Positions 36,309 to 45,049 of a stretch of 64,000 nt of DNA are shown piece after piece. How positions within the stretch are numbered: position 1 is the first letter of the stretch; each line of letters opens with the position of its first letter. Both the position numbers and the translations under genes were made by a program. The DNA is taken from the NCBI GenBank assembly GCA_948099385.1, contig CANUEZ040000062.1, forward strand, positions 5,511,501-5,575,500, written 5' to 3'. The notes beneath the pieces are model-generated. The model did not search any database and was not told where the DNA came from. It worked only from the letters and a program-made list of their open reading frames with translations. This DNA comes from Fasciola hepatica (Eukaryota > Platyhelminthes > Trematoda > Plagiorchiida > Fasciolidae).

Positions 36309-37370
36309 ATGGCTCCTACAAAAGAGGTCAGTGTGAAAAGTACCTGCTTGGTTTGCTCCAACCTGGTGAACAATTGTGACATAGCTCTACAGTGTGACCA
36401 TTGTTCAGGTTGGTTCGCCTAAGGCGCACCACCGTGAGTGCGCAATTGTATGGTGCCTTGGTGAAATGTCCTTCATCATTCCTGCGGGTGTCGCGTACCA
36501 AGCGTGCTCCGCCTAATAACTGTTTGTGTGTTGCCCCAGGATACATGGGGTGCCTCGTCCCCGGATGCAGTGTGTACTAAACCTCTGGATATACTCTGTT
36601 ATTCGTCCGTGGACAGAATTTGTGCCACATCGAAAGATGTTTCTCCGCCTAGTGTGGCTTCCGTGCTCCCGGATAAGAGCTCTTTTAAAACCGCAACATA
36701 AGCACAAGCCGGGTCTGCTCCTGCGACCCAAGAAGCCAACAATCCTCTAAGGACCATTCAGAGAAAGGAGGGGTATGCTGCAGTTGTTATTCCGTCAAAG
36801 GTGACAAGTGTGACTGATCAGCCTACCTTGATGAGCCATGGGGCAGCTCCCTCAAGTGATAACGTGCAACTCAGAACCGATCAGCAACTGTCGCCTAACT
36901 CATGGACAAACACGACTCCTTGTCGACAGCCAGATGCCCGTCCACCGAGGACATCGTGCTTCTCAGAAGCGAGTCTTCCAGAGGCTGAAGTACAAGCCTC
37001 ACAAGAAAGTCTCAACTATGATTTGACAATACCGCGTGAAGTGTTTGAAATGATGTTCACTGAAGACGAAGAATTGGCGAAAAAAGTGCGAGTCAAAGCC
37101 GCTTTCAGGCCAAGAAAAATAGGGGACCGCGAAACCAGGTCACTGAAGGTAGTCCTTGACCCGAAGGAGGAGACTCGTCTCCTACTCCAACGGCCATATA
37201 GATTAAAAGGTGCAAAGTTCGACTGCTACGTGACTTAGACCCTGGGGCGAGGGAGAAAATGAAGATCTTGAGTAATGAGGTACGGGAGCTCCGTGCAGGT
37301 GGTGAAACAAACCCGTATGTAAACTGTTTCGGGTCCAAAGGAGGAGACCTTAGATCAAGGGGCAGCTGCT
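36309..37370 (+). pseudogene. ORF1 of the CR1 element, N-terminal PHD-type zinc finger
   Basis: An ATG at 36,309 opens MAPTKEVSVKST and runs straight into CLVCSNLVNNCDIALQCDHC followed by SGWF; after a frameshift HHREC supplies the next ligands. Cys-x2-Cys, Cys, Cys-x2-Cys, Trp-Phe, His-x2-Cys is the PHD layout. The middle part is Ser/Pro-rich. The frame 36,801-37,238 ends with KVVLDPKEETRLLLQRPYRL, and LDPGAREKM...NPYVN follows in another frame, the conserved C-terminal RNA-binding region of this ORF1 type. The Cys4-His-Cys3 module may bind chromatin or protein partners; this is inferred. Confidence 0.6.
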
Positions 37371-37429
37371 GTCTGCCTTTTCCAATTACACCCACAATCG
37401 AACCCTCAGTAGTGGCTGGCATGCGGCCA

Positions 37430-37893
37430 GCGGAGAGGACTGGACGAGCTGAGATCCTGCTGTCGAATGCCCGGGGTCTCCTGGGGAAACGAGACAAGCT
37501 AGAGTACTGAGTGTCTTATCATATGCCAGCGCTGGCAGCCCCAGCAGAAACGTCGCTCGCGGTGGATGTATTGGATTCGGAGGTGGTCATCGAGGGCCAT
37601 ACCCTGCACGGTGCAGACGGGAGCCAAAACAAGGGTGGTGGCGGTGTCATCTTGTTCTTCGGGTCGAATAGGCCGCCAACAAAACCGGATTCTCATTCAG
37701 GCTCGAGAGGTGTCTTGTAAACCTGGTCGCAGGTGGGCATGAATCCGTCGGTGTCATCTACCGGGCTCCGGCTGCGGACTCACAAAACATACTGTTAGGC
37801 ATACGCAGATAGATGGCGGACTGCCAGTATCTCGTCCTGGGTGACGTAGCTTGCCCAAATATTGACTAGGCTAATCCTGAGGGCCTCCATGGT
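37430..37893 (+). pseudogene. CR1 endonuclease, part before the BEL/Pao insertion
   Basis: ILLSNARGLLGKRDKL is the start motif with the catalytic Asn; PAETSLAVDVLDSEVVIEG is the TETWL...DSE motif with the catalytic Glu kept; KGGGGVILFF follows, then GVIYRAPAADS (V.YR.P) and LVLGDVACPNID (GDFN.P.ID, Asn lost). The domain is cut at 37,893 by the BEL/Pao LTR. A stop after DKLEY and others elsewhere show that it was already decaying, or has decayed since, independently of the insertion. Confidence 0.7.
37889..37893 (+). repeat. target site duplication of the BEL/Pao element, left copy
   Basis: ATGGT directly before the TG of the left LTR; the same five bases follow the CA of the right LTR at 41,994-41,998. 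Five bases is a normal duplication length for BEL/Pao integrase. Confidence 0.9.
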
Positions 37894-38252
37894 TGTAAGT
37901 CGAATCTCGCAAATCGAGCAACGCGTAGCCAATTCAAACGAATCCCAAAACCAGAACAAGATTGATTCGTAGTTTCTACGGTACTAAATTGAAATGCACA
38001 AAGGATACAAATATATACGAACCTCAAGTATGCGGCCAAATAGACTTCACAGTAAAACCCAAAGGTCCAAAGCCCCGTGGCTCAAGCACGACAGTCAGAA
38101 ACGGTTCAAGGCCAAATTCAAATGTCTCACATGGATAAACAAACGTGAAAATGTGTGGTGTATGAGCGAGCTTTCCAAGATAATGTTAAATATAGTCAAA
38201 TTCACAAAGCACGTTGAACATTTAGAAGGATTTTCAGTATTCGTTCGTTACA
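37894..38252 (-). repeat. 3' LTR of the BEL/Pao element
   Basis: 359 bp, TGTAAGTCGAATC to TTCGTTACA on the plus strand, so it starts and ends with the canonical TG...CA. Read base by base it matches the other LTR with no difference that I could find. TATATA at 38,012-38,017 is a possible TATA box in element orientation. Confidence 0.92.
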
Positions 38253-39067
38253 CCGCCGGCCAAAATCCTTCCGCGAAAATGGTTGTCTAAGGTTCAGGAA
38301 GGGGTCATGATTCTCACCCTATCTACCTTTAACTTATTGTCAGTGCCTGTGGATACTAACTTCCTGTGTTATCTGAACGTGAAACAGGTTTTTGCCGTAG
38401 TCATCATCGCACAATCCATAAGGAATCAATTCCAAATCCCGCTGCACAACTTGAGATTGACATATTCATCAGGAAACCGGCGCATATAGTCAGACGCACG
38501 ATGAAGATGAAGGCTTCGCAGAGTGAAGTGTTTCGCCGCACGAAATAAGTCTAAGCATCACAAGCAGTAACCCATTGCAGCAACTGGTTAGACTAATTTT
38601 GCTTACAAGCTTGAGCGCAGAAGTTGAACGCAGGTGCAACGCCTAATGAGATATCGCGTAAAATTGACAGGTCACGAACCAGTGGAACTACATAAAATTA
38701 ACGCACCAAATCTTCCGAAAGAAATGAAAACCGGTTTCTGATTATGAATAAATTTCGAAAACAAGTGTACGGCGGACAGTATCGAAATACACATGAACAC
38801 GGAGATTGATCGAATACTGGCATCTATCAGAGTATTTCAAAGTTTTTCTGTGCACAAAATATGTGACAATCAATATTGTAAAAAATGTAAATAAATGTTC
38901 TTCTTTAAAGATAATAATAGTTTCACAATGTGCTCGCAGCTAGTATGCCTCACCTGAACTGTTCAAGTGAAATACTGGTGAATTTCTCCTCTTCACCTAT
39001 GTGCACGCTAGATAGAAACTGGAACTAAGTACATTTGCAACCTTTCAGAATAAATGGGTCCAGTTGA
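38253..39067 (-). other. 3' internal non-coding region of the BEL/Pao element
   Basis: About 815 bp between the end of the coding frame and the 3' LTR, without a recognisable integrase or envelope domain in any frame. The bases next to the LTR in element orientation are GGCCGGCGG, a purine-leaning run that could serve as polypurine tract. The stretch 38,875-38,925 is AT-rich. Confidence 0.5.
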
Positions 39068-39841
39068 TTAGTTGTAGGGCATGAAATGCAATAAAGTGCT
39101 GAGTAACTCGGAGCGAGGCGATCTGCGAGCTACTTTGTCTTTTGTATGTGGTTTCGAGCTCGAATCATCAACATTTTCCTCGCTGTTTCCTGCTACGAGT
39201 GGATTAACTCTCTGATGTCTCGAACACGTTCTTCGTTTCTTCCGTTTCCTGTAATGTAACACAACTGTAGGATCTGTCCAATAGGCAAGGCTCAGTTCGG
39301 CAGTGGTGCAGTTCTCTTTTAGCATTCGTGCTACCTTAAAACCCAACACCAGTGCAGTCGTTTTGAGCTCGTTTAGGGATACTGACTTCAGCTCAGCAAT
39401 TTTTGTTTTGGCAAAGGGTACTTTGTTTCGCCGCCGGCCATGCAGTTCCACCCAGGTACCGTACACTGTCACTGGGTCGGCATATTTCAAGCTGCTTTGG
39501 GTGACCTGCTGGTGTCCTTTTTTGAGATATTTCAAAAGCCTCCGGGCAACTTCTCCTTTTCTCAATAAGTGACTTGACGGTGGTCTCTCGGGTATAGCAT
39601 CTTCATGTTGCCCACTGTGAAGTCCCGTCTTTGAATTCGCCACCGAAAGCGCCGACTGATCCTTCGAGTGAACTTCGCTTTCCTGAGATGGACCGTTGGA
39701 TTCAATATCGAAAGGCTGATCGTGTTCTACAGAGGCACTTCTCTCAGCAACATTTGAGCAATTTATTGATGCCGATTGTTGAAGTTCGCTCGTCAGGGGT
39801 CCGAGAAGTGTCCAGCCTAGTATCGTTCGCGTAGCGAATGG
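39068..39841 (-). pseudogene. BEL/Pao Pol remainder: end of protease region, linker and RNase H-like segment
   Basis: It continues the Gag-protease frame after a single TAA: 258 codons to the next stop, and the lengths on both sides are multiples of three. It opens PFATRTILGWTLLGPL, the LGW.L.GP motif that in Pao follows the protease. About 110 residues later VPFAKTKIAELKSVSLNELK and LAYWTDPTVVLHYRKR match Pao RNase H (V.P.K..SIPRLEL, then WTDS..VL). The reverse transcriptase that should lie between these is absent, so a deletion of more than 1 kb is implied. The last 45 residues are not recognised. Confidence 0.75.
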
Positions 39842-41662
39842 TTATTTTCGATTGCTTATGCTCTGTTCAAGCACCCAGTGAGCCTCTGGTACATTGCATC
39901 CAATTAGTATGTCGACGTGGGGGCTAGAAACTTCTTCGAACTCTATGTCCCTGAGATGAGACCATCTCTTGGCGATCGATCTAACAGAGTCGACTGGTCT
40001 CATTGGCAAGCTGTCTATTGCAAAAGCTTCCGGAATTTCTACGGTCCCCTCATCAGATAAAGACGTTAACTGCAGGGTCAGCCTCTTAGAATTGCTAACA
40101 TGACCCCCTGCAATCGTGCTGATAGTGAGCGAGGTAGGCTCGCCTACTAGTTCACAGCTTTCTACAAGCTCGCGAGTAATCAGCGAGGTATCCGACCCCG
40201 TGTCCAAAAATGCATTGACCCTCCTCAGTCCTTTAGATGTCACGATACCGACAGGTACGATGCCTAATCTTGCCGGTTTGAAATCATGTCCCGTTGAACA
40301 GACAATTTTGGGTTCATCTGGCTGAATAGGTCTATTGTTGAGAAGGCCATGCAGTAACGAGTGATGATTACCCAAGCATCCGTCTTGGTTGCATTTCACT
40401 CTTAAGCTGCATTCAGAGGCTCGATGAGAGTTGTTCAAACACATAAAGCATGAGCCAATCCTTTTTACTGTGCTCCACCGATCGGGTACACTCATCCCAT
40501 GAAAGGTCGGACAATCTAGTAACCGATGCAGGGAGTTGCATAGCTTGCATTCAGCTGACCTCTCGGGTTCTTGACTTATCATGTGCATGTTAGCCAAAGA
40601 CTGGGTTTGGTTACAGTCCTTCTCCACAATTTGAGATATTGGTTCCCTTCGCGCCAGTCTGCAACTTTCGCGTACGATTTGTCCAAATCGACTGTTGGCG
40701 ATACGGGATTGACGCCCTATGAACTCCGTCAAATCGTTGAACGTAGATTCCCGCTCAAGCATATTTATTTTTTCAGCTTCCTCTGCCCATCGGCTCTGTA
40801 AATCAATAGATAGACATCGGACAATGCATTCCTGTGTGTGCAATGCATTCAGATCAGACTGGTATCCTAAGTGTTCCAGTGCTATACTGCAATTCTGCAT
40901 TTTTATCACCAAACTCGGCAGTGATTCAGCCTTGCCCTCAGTCCTTTTCGCCTCCAATAAAACACTATCAATTAGGCTTCTAGCCACCTTGAATGGTTGT
41001 CCAAACAAATCTTTCAGGATTCTGCGCGCCCTGATGTACCCCATCGGCGGATCAAGCATCGCGCAGCCTTCGATAGCACTTTTGGCTCTCCCACGACAGT
41101 AATGTAATAAATACAAAAACCTTTGACCAGGATCTGCAACTTTGCACTCAACAAAATTTTCGAATTGTTTCATGAATATACAGTATTGCTCGGGGTCCCC
41201 GTCGAAGTGGGACAGCTCCACTCTCCGCAGGTCAAGAGCCAAAACCTCGGTAGTTTCAGGCCGTCTCAAGGGTTTATATCCGTCGATCACAGTGCCTTTT
41301 CGATGTTGACATTGTGAACTACATGGACTCTTTGCTGGCTCTCTGAGACCAGTTCCTTGTGTAAGGGGCTCTGCTTCCTTTCTGGCTAACCGCAGCTCGT
41401 TTTCTAATTCTATTACTCTCATTCTATAAGTACTAATATCGTCAAACGCATCGCGGTTAGAGAAATATGACCTGGCACTGACAGAGCTAGTAAACTTAGT
41501 ATTATCTAGAGAATCAATAACACCCGAACCATCCCCAGAGGCTTGCCGAGTTATTTCCTGTTTTCTCAAAATGTCCTTGCTTCCTCGTCTGGGCATTTCC
41601 AATGAGTTTTCTTGTCCAGGTTCCGCTTGAGTACTGTAAGTCGAATCTCGCAAATCGAGCAA
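39842..41662 (-). CDS. BEL/Pao Gag-protease polyprotein, 606 codons
   Basis: An ATG at 41,662, inside the last 28 bases of the 5' LTR, or a later Met (MPRRGSKD, codon 24) may start translation. Order: a charged helical stretch (residues about 80-100), a DUF1759-type Gag core starting VELSHFDGDPEQYCIFMKQF (about 147-210), Cys/His knuckles (about 377-435: CKLC...C, CFMCLNNSHRASEC, CNQDGCLGNHHSLLH), and a DUF1758-type aspartic protease with AFLDTGSDTSLI near residue 487. Gag packages element RNA in cytoplasmic particles and the protease cleaves the precursor; active-site DTG is intact. The frame is open apart from the terminal TAA at 39,842-39,844, which is a stop inside the family's normal frame. 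Confidence 0.9.
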   Translation of the reverse strand: MLDLRDSTYSTQAEPGQENSLEMPRRGSKDILRKQEITRQASGDGSGVIDSLDNTKFTSSVSARSYFSNRDAFDDISTYRMRVIELENELRLARKEAEPLTQGTGLREPAKSPCSSQCQHRKGTVIDGYKPLRRPETTEVLALDLRRVELSHFDGDPEQYCIFMKQFENFVECKVADPGQRFLYLLHYCRGRAKSAIEGCAMLDPPMGYIRARRILKDLFGQPFKVARSLIDSVLLEAKRTEGKAESLPSLVIKMQNCSIALEHLGYQSDLNALHTQECIVRCLSIDLQSRWAEEAEKINMLERESTFNDLTEFIGRQSRIANSRFGQIVRESCRLARREPISQIVEKDCNQTQSLANMHMISQEPERSAECKLCNSLHRLLDCPTFHGMSVPDRWSTVKRIGSCFMCLNNSHRASECSLRVKCNQDGCLGNHHSLLHGLLNNRPIQPDEPKIVCSTGHDFKPARLGIVPVGIVTSKGLRRVNAFLDTGSDTSLITRELVESCELVGEPTSLTISTIAGGHVSNSKRLTLQLTSLSDEGTVEIPEAFAIDSLPMRPVDSVRSIAKRWSHLRDIEFEEVSSPHVDILIGCNVPEAHWVLEQSISNRK

Positions 41663-41993
41663 CGCGTAGCCAATTCAAACGAATCCCAAAACCAGAACAA
41701 GATTGATTCGTAGTTTCTACGGTACTAAATTGAAATGCACAAAGGATACAAATATATACGAACCTCAAGTATGCGGCCAAATAGACTTCACAGTAAAACC
41801 CAAAGGTCCAAAGCCCCGTGGCTCAAGCACGACAGTCAGAAACGGTTCAAGGCCAAATTCAAATGTCTCACATGGATAAACAAACGTGAAAATGTGTGGT
41901 GTATGAGCGAGCTTTCCAAGATAATGTTAAATATAGTCAAATTCACAAAGCACGTTGAACATTTAGAAGGATTTTCAGTATTCGTTCGTTACA
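41635..41993 (-). repeat. 5' LTR of the BEL/Pao element
   Basis: 359 bp, same length and sequence as the left LTR by direct reading. In element orientation it begins TGTAACGAACG and ends CTTACA. A TATA-like word at 41,753-41,758 is the probable core promoter. The bases just inside the element (GTACTCAAGCGGAACC) do not start with TGG, so the tRNA primer site is not evident. Confidence 0.92.
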
Positions 41994-41998
41994 ATGGT
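41994..41998 (+). repeat. target site duplication of the BEL/Pao element, right copy
   Basis: ATGGT directly after the right LTR, matching 37,889-37,893. Confidence 0.9.
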
Positions 41999-42400
41999 GC
42001 CGAGGTTTTTACCCGGGAACCCGTAATAAAATTTCAAGACCTATCTCCTTGCCAGCATGTGAGTCAGCCGAAGCGTACTCAAGAGGATCACAGCTCCATT
42101 TTGGACTTGATCATGTCTCCCAGAAGCTCTAATGTCGAAGAGATCTTGCTCAGGCCACCTTTTGTGGGCAGTGGTTATTAGGTGCAGGTCATACTCTGGC
42201 GAGGAGGAGTGCAAGCGGTTCCCAGAACAGAAAGTGTACTTGGTATTCGTCGCGCGCTTTTGATGAGGTACGCAAGGCTGCGGAATCCATTCTTTGGTGC
42301 CCTACTGGCCCGTGTGACATGGATCGGGCCTGGGAATCTATCCGAGATGGATTGCTTTATTTGTGTCTGACATTTCGGCCTGTATCCCGGCGTCGACTAA
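41994..42400 (+). pseudogene. CR1 endonuclease, part after the BEL/Pao insertion
   Basis: Continues the broken domain: EVFTREPVIKFQDLSPCQHV (..L....L.QHV), PKRTQEDHSSILDLIMSPRS (.TR......S.LDLI.S) and ILLRPPFVGSGY, which stands where PPLG.SDH is expected; the catalytic SDH is lost. Further stops follow. Confidence 0.65.
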
Positions 42401-42639
42401 ATGCACAGAGGCCTCCGTGGTTTGACTTGGAGCTCAGAGACCTACTTTGGAGCAGAAATCAAGTGTGTTAATCCTTTCGTACGACCGGGGCTGGATATCA
42501 GCAGTATCGAGACACTCGTAATCAGAGCTCTTAACTCAAGTGCTTGAGGCAGAGTGTGTTTAAAATGTAACATTCAGTTGACTCCGTGCGTGCTCCAAAA
42601 TGTTTATTTGCCTATCTGAACCGTAGAAAAAGGAACAAA

Positions 42640-44150
42640 AATGGCACCTCGGCGTTGATGGAGGATAATTCACTGGTCGAGACTGGTTATAGCAAGGCGT
42701 ATATTCTGGCCAGATACTATGCATCTGTGTAAGCACCAGAAAGTATGCCGCTTCCAAACGTGTAAGGCAACTCTTTTATCATGCCTTTTCCAGGGTTCAT
42801 GGGAAGGAGGCAGGTGATGCACTACTATCAGTCGAAACTCATCCGTCCCCAGGACCAGATGGTGTTCATCCCCTGGTAATAAAAGAAATTGCTGGAATAT
42901 TGGCCCCACCATTAGCGGTACCCTTTAACTTGTCAGTTTCAGCTGGAAGACTATCAAGCGAGTAGAAACAGGCCCTCGCTGTCCCCTTGTTCAAAGCCAG
43001 TTAAAGGGTAGCCGCCGTTAATTGCCGTTCTGCATGTTTGACATCCGTGTTTGGGAAGAATTTGCGATGTCTAACTGCTCTCCACCTCAGTGAACAAATT
43101 AGGAGTAACCAACTACTCTGCTCAGAGCAGCATGGACTTTGGAGCAAACCTTCGTATATATCCAACATGCTGCTTCCCCATGAAGACTGGTTGGAAGCCA
43201 AAGCCGCGGGGCACACAACGGATGGAATCTTTGTTTATTTCAGCAAAGCATTCAATAAGGTGCCACATGAAAGCCTGTTGATGAAACTATGGACCCTTGG
43301 TTTTGAGGCTCCAGTAGATCATCGGATCGGAGATTTCCTAAACGAAAGAACTCTTGAGGTGAGGGTCGCGCAGTCGATTTCACGTTCCTTTAGTGCATCT
43401 AGTGGAGTCCTACAGGGTTCAGTCTTGAGGCCACCACATTTCTTGGTGTTTATACAAGATCTACCGTCCGTTTTCCAATCACCTTGCCTTATTTGCGCGG
43501 ATGACCTCAAAATCTTGAGAATAATCCGGTCAGGTGCTGACCGGCAGGTTCTACAGAATGACTTGGTCGCATTGGAGCACCGGTCCGAGACTTGGCAACT
43601 CACTAGCAATGTTGGAAAGTGTGCATACTTAAGTATGGGGAGGGTGGCGATCGGCCCCTCTTACAACTCACTCGGAACACCCTTCCGCACTTCGGATTGT
43701 GAGAAAGGTCTTTGGGTAGAGGTTACATGAAATCTGAAGGCCAAAGTCAAAGCGGATAAGACATGTCCCTCTGACTGGAGCATGCATGGAGCAACACGCC
43801 GGTCTTTTGGACAAACTTCCATATCATCCTGCAGAGTGCTGTGTGCTTCCCATATACGTCCGCGGCTGGAATACGGTGGACCTGCCACTTTTCCTTGCAC
43901 GGTGAAGGAAGTTGCGAAGTTAGAACGAGTATAGCTGGCCGCCACTCGCCCCGCAGTTGGATTACGTGGGATCAGTTATAAAAATAGCCGCCAAGACACC
44001 GGCCTGTTCCCGGTGGCATATGGCAGAATTCGAGGTGACCCGATCTACGCCAGAAGCGTTCTCCGTGAAGATTCAGGGCCAGAGTTGATGGCTTATATTC
44101 TCTTGAGGGTTCACCACCGTACCCGGGATCACTCGCGGAAGGTTATTAAA
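42640..44150 (+). pseudogene. CR1 reverse transcriptase of the interrupted element
   Basis: Fingers pieces at 42,830-43,030 are PGPDGVHPLVIKEIAGIL, VPFNLSVSAGRL and ALAVPLFKAS. The open frame 43,038-43,730 (230 codons) holds SEQHGLWSKPSYISNMLLPH, the motif A counterpart FVYFSKAFNKVPHESLL (catalytic Asp lost), SSGVLQGSVLRPPHF, and motif C as CLICADDLKIL with Phe changed to Cys but both Asp kept. After a stop, HIRPRLEYGGPATF marks the thumb and RTRDHSRKV the end near 44,150. It is a different CR1 family from the copy at 45.1 kb, as the wording differs throughout. Confidence 0.75.
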
Positions 44151-44157
44151 TAGCAGC

Positions 44158-44440
44158 TGTAAAGTCCAGCTACTGGAAAGTTTGAGCGACGCGTAGCAAC
44201 CAATTTGGGCTCTTACGCTCCAAATTGAACAACAAATCGACAACTGCAGCTGGTTACAGCAAAAGGTTAGATACAGAAGGTGAGATTACCGAGTGCAGTT
44301 ACAACGAACTTCAAGCTGAGCGACTGTCACTCGAGGCAACGGTGGGAGTCCGGGTTGTGACAAATATTTTGAGAAATAAAACAAACAGTCGGAATTACGG
44401 CAAAGATAGTTCACATGAACGAAAAATGTCGTTTGTAACA
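44158..44440 (-). repeat. probable solo LTR of another BEL/Pao family
   Basis: Starts TGTAAAGTCC and, 26 bases in, has GAGCGACGCGTAGC; the young LTR starts TGTAAGTCG and has GAGCAACGCGTAGC at the same distance. It could end at TTTGTAACA (44,440), which would give TG...CA and a BEL-type TGTTAC start in element orientation. I find no matching target duplication (GCAGC against TGGAT), so the right end is uncertain. Confidence 0.4.
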
Positions 44441-45049
44441 TGGATGATAATGCATGGAACGGAGTTTTCTGAACTGTTTTATAGCAGTCCATTGGCTTGC
44501 AGCTGGCATACTGCTTCCCAAGTGGGGGACGATTCTATGAAATGCACTGCCAACAGGCAAGGCCGTGTGCGGCTTGCAGTCCAAAAACCTCGGTGCTGTA
44601 ACGCGCTTAGGCAGATCGCCACTCCCGTCTTTGTCGGTACTGTGCGTGTGCAACCCTCACGGAAGACGCTGCGTGCCACTCGAGCTGAATGGATTGAAGG
44701 AAGGCTGAACTTCTCCCACCGTCCAAATTTCTGTCTTTCATGTACCCGGCAGTTGAAGACGCAAGAAGCAGTCAAGACTGGTGTCCTGAACCCTGTCACA
44801 TTGTCCGGTGGTCTATATTACAGTTCGCCGGCTACATCAGATGCATGATACTGCCAAGATTTGTATTTCGAACCCTTTTCTCATTTCCCCACTATCCAGA
44901 GGACTGTCTTACAGCTCACTGGTGACATTCAGATGACAGTACAATCGCAAGATCCGGGAACATTTAGGCTTGAGCCTCATACCCGTGTATTACTTTAGGA
45001 CTGAAAAAATGACCACATTCGAGGAAAGCTTGGAAGCATTCCTGAAGAG
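44441..45049. other. unclassified sequence, contains most of a 207-codon open frame
   Basis: A plus-strand frame is open over 44,225-44,848, starting inside the probable solo LTR. Its product is basic with scattered Cys (for example RPNFCLSC) but has no domain that I recognise, and its codon use is unremarkable. It may be chance. Nothing else is seen before the CR1 copy. Confidence 0.25.

Larger units (their letters stand above)
37894..41993 (-). mobile_element. young BEL/Pao LTR retrotransposon, internally deleted
   Basis: Two indistinguishable 359-bp LTRs, a 5-bp target duplication and a 3.38-kb internal region. The internal region on the minus strand codes for Gag, zinc knuckles, protease and an RNase H-like segment in one frame. 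A complete BEL/Pao element is usually 6-7 kb; the reverse transcriptase core and the integrase are absent here. It is therefore probably mobilised by a complete relative elsewhere. It inserted into the endonuclease of a plus-strand CR1 element. Confidence 0.9.
36309..44150 (+). mobile_element. CR1-like element (host of the nested BEL/Pao insertion)
   Basis: ORF1 with PHD finger, endonuclease and reverse transcriptase lie on the plus strand over 36,309-37,893 and 41,994-44,150. Removing the 4.1-kb BEL/Pao element and one copy of ATGGT makes the endonuclease continuous. Without the insert the element is at least 3.7 kb, close to complete. Its 5' untranslated region probably starts between 35.5 and 36.3 kb. 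No pentamer tail can be seen at the 3' end, where a probable LTR begins at 44,158. Confidence 0.7.

Noticed and set aside
41735..42181. 148-codon plus-strand frame
   Set aside because: It is antisense LTR sequence running on into CR1 endonuclease sequence across the insertion junction; the same first part occurs in the other LTR. Not a gene.
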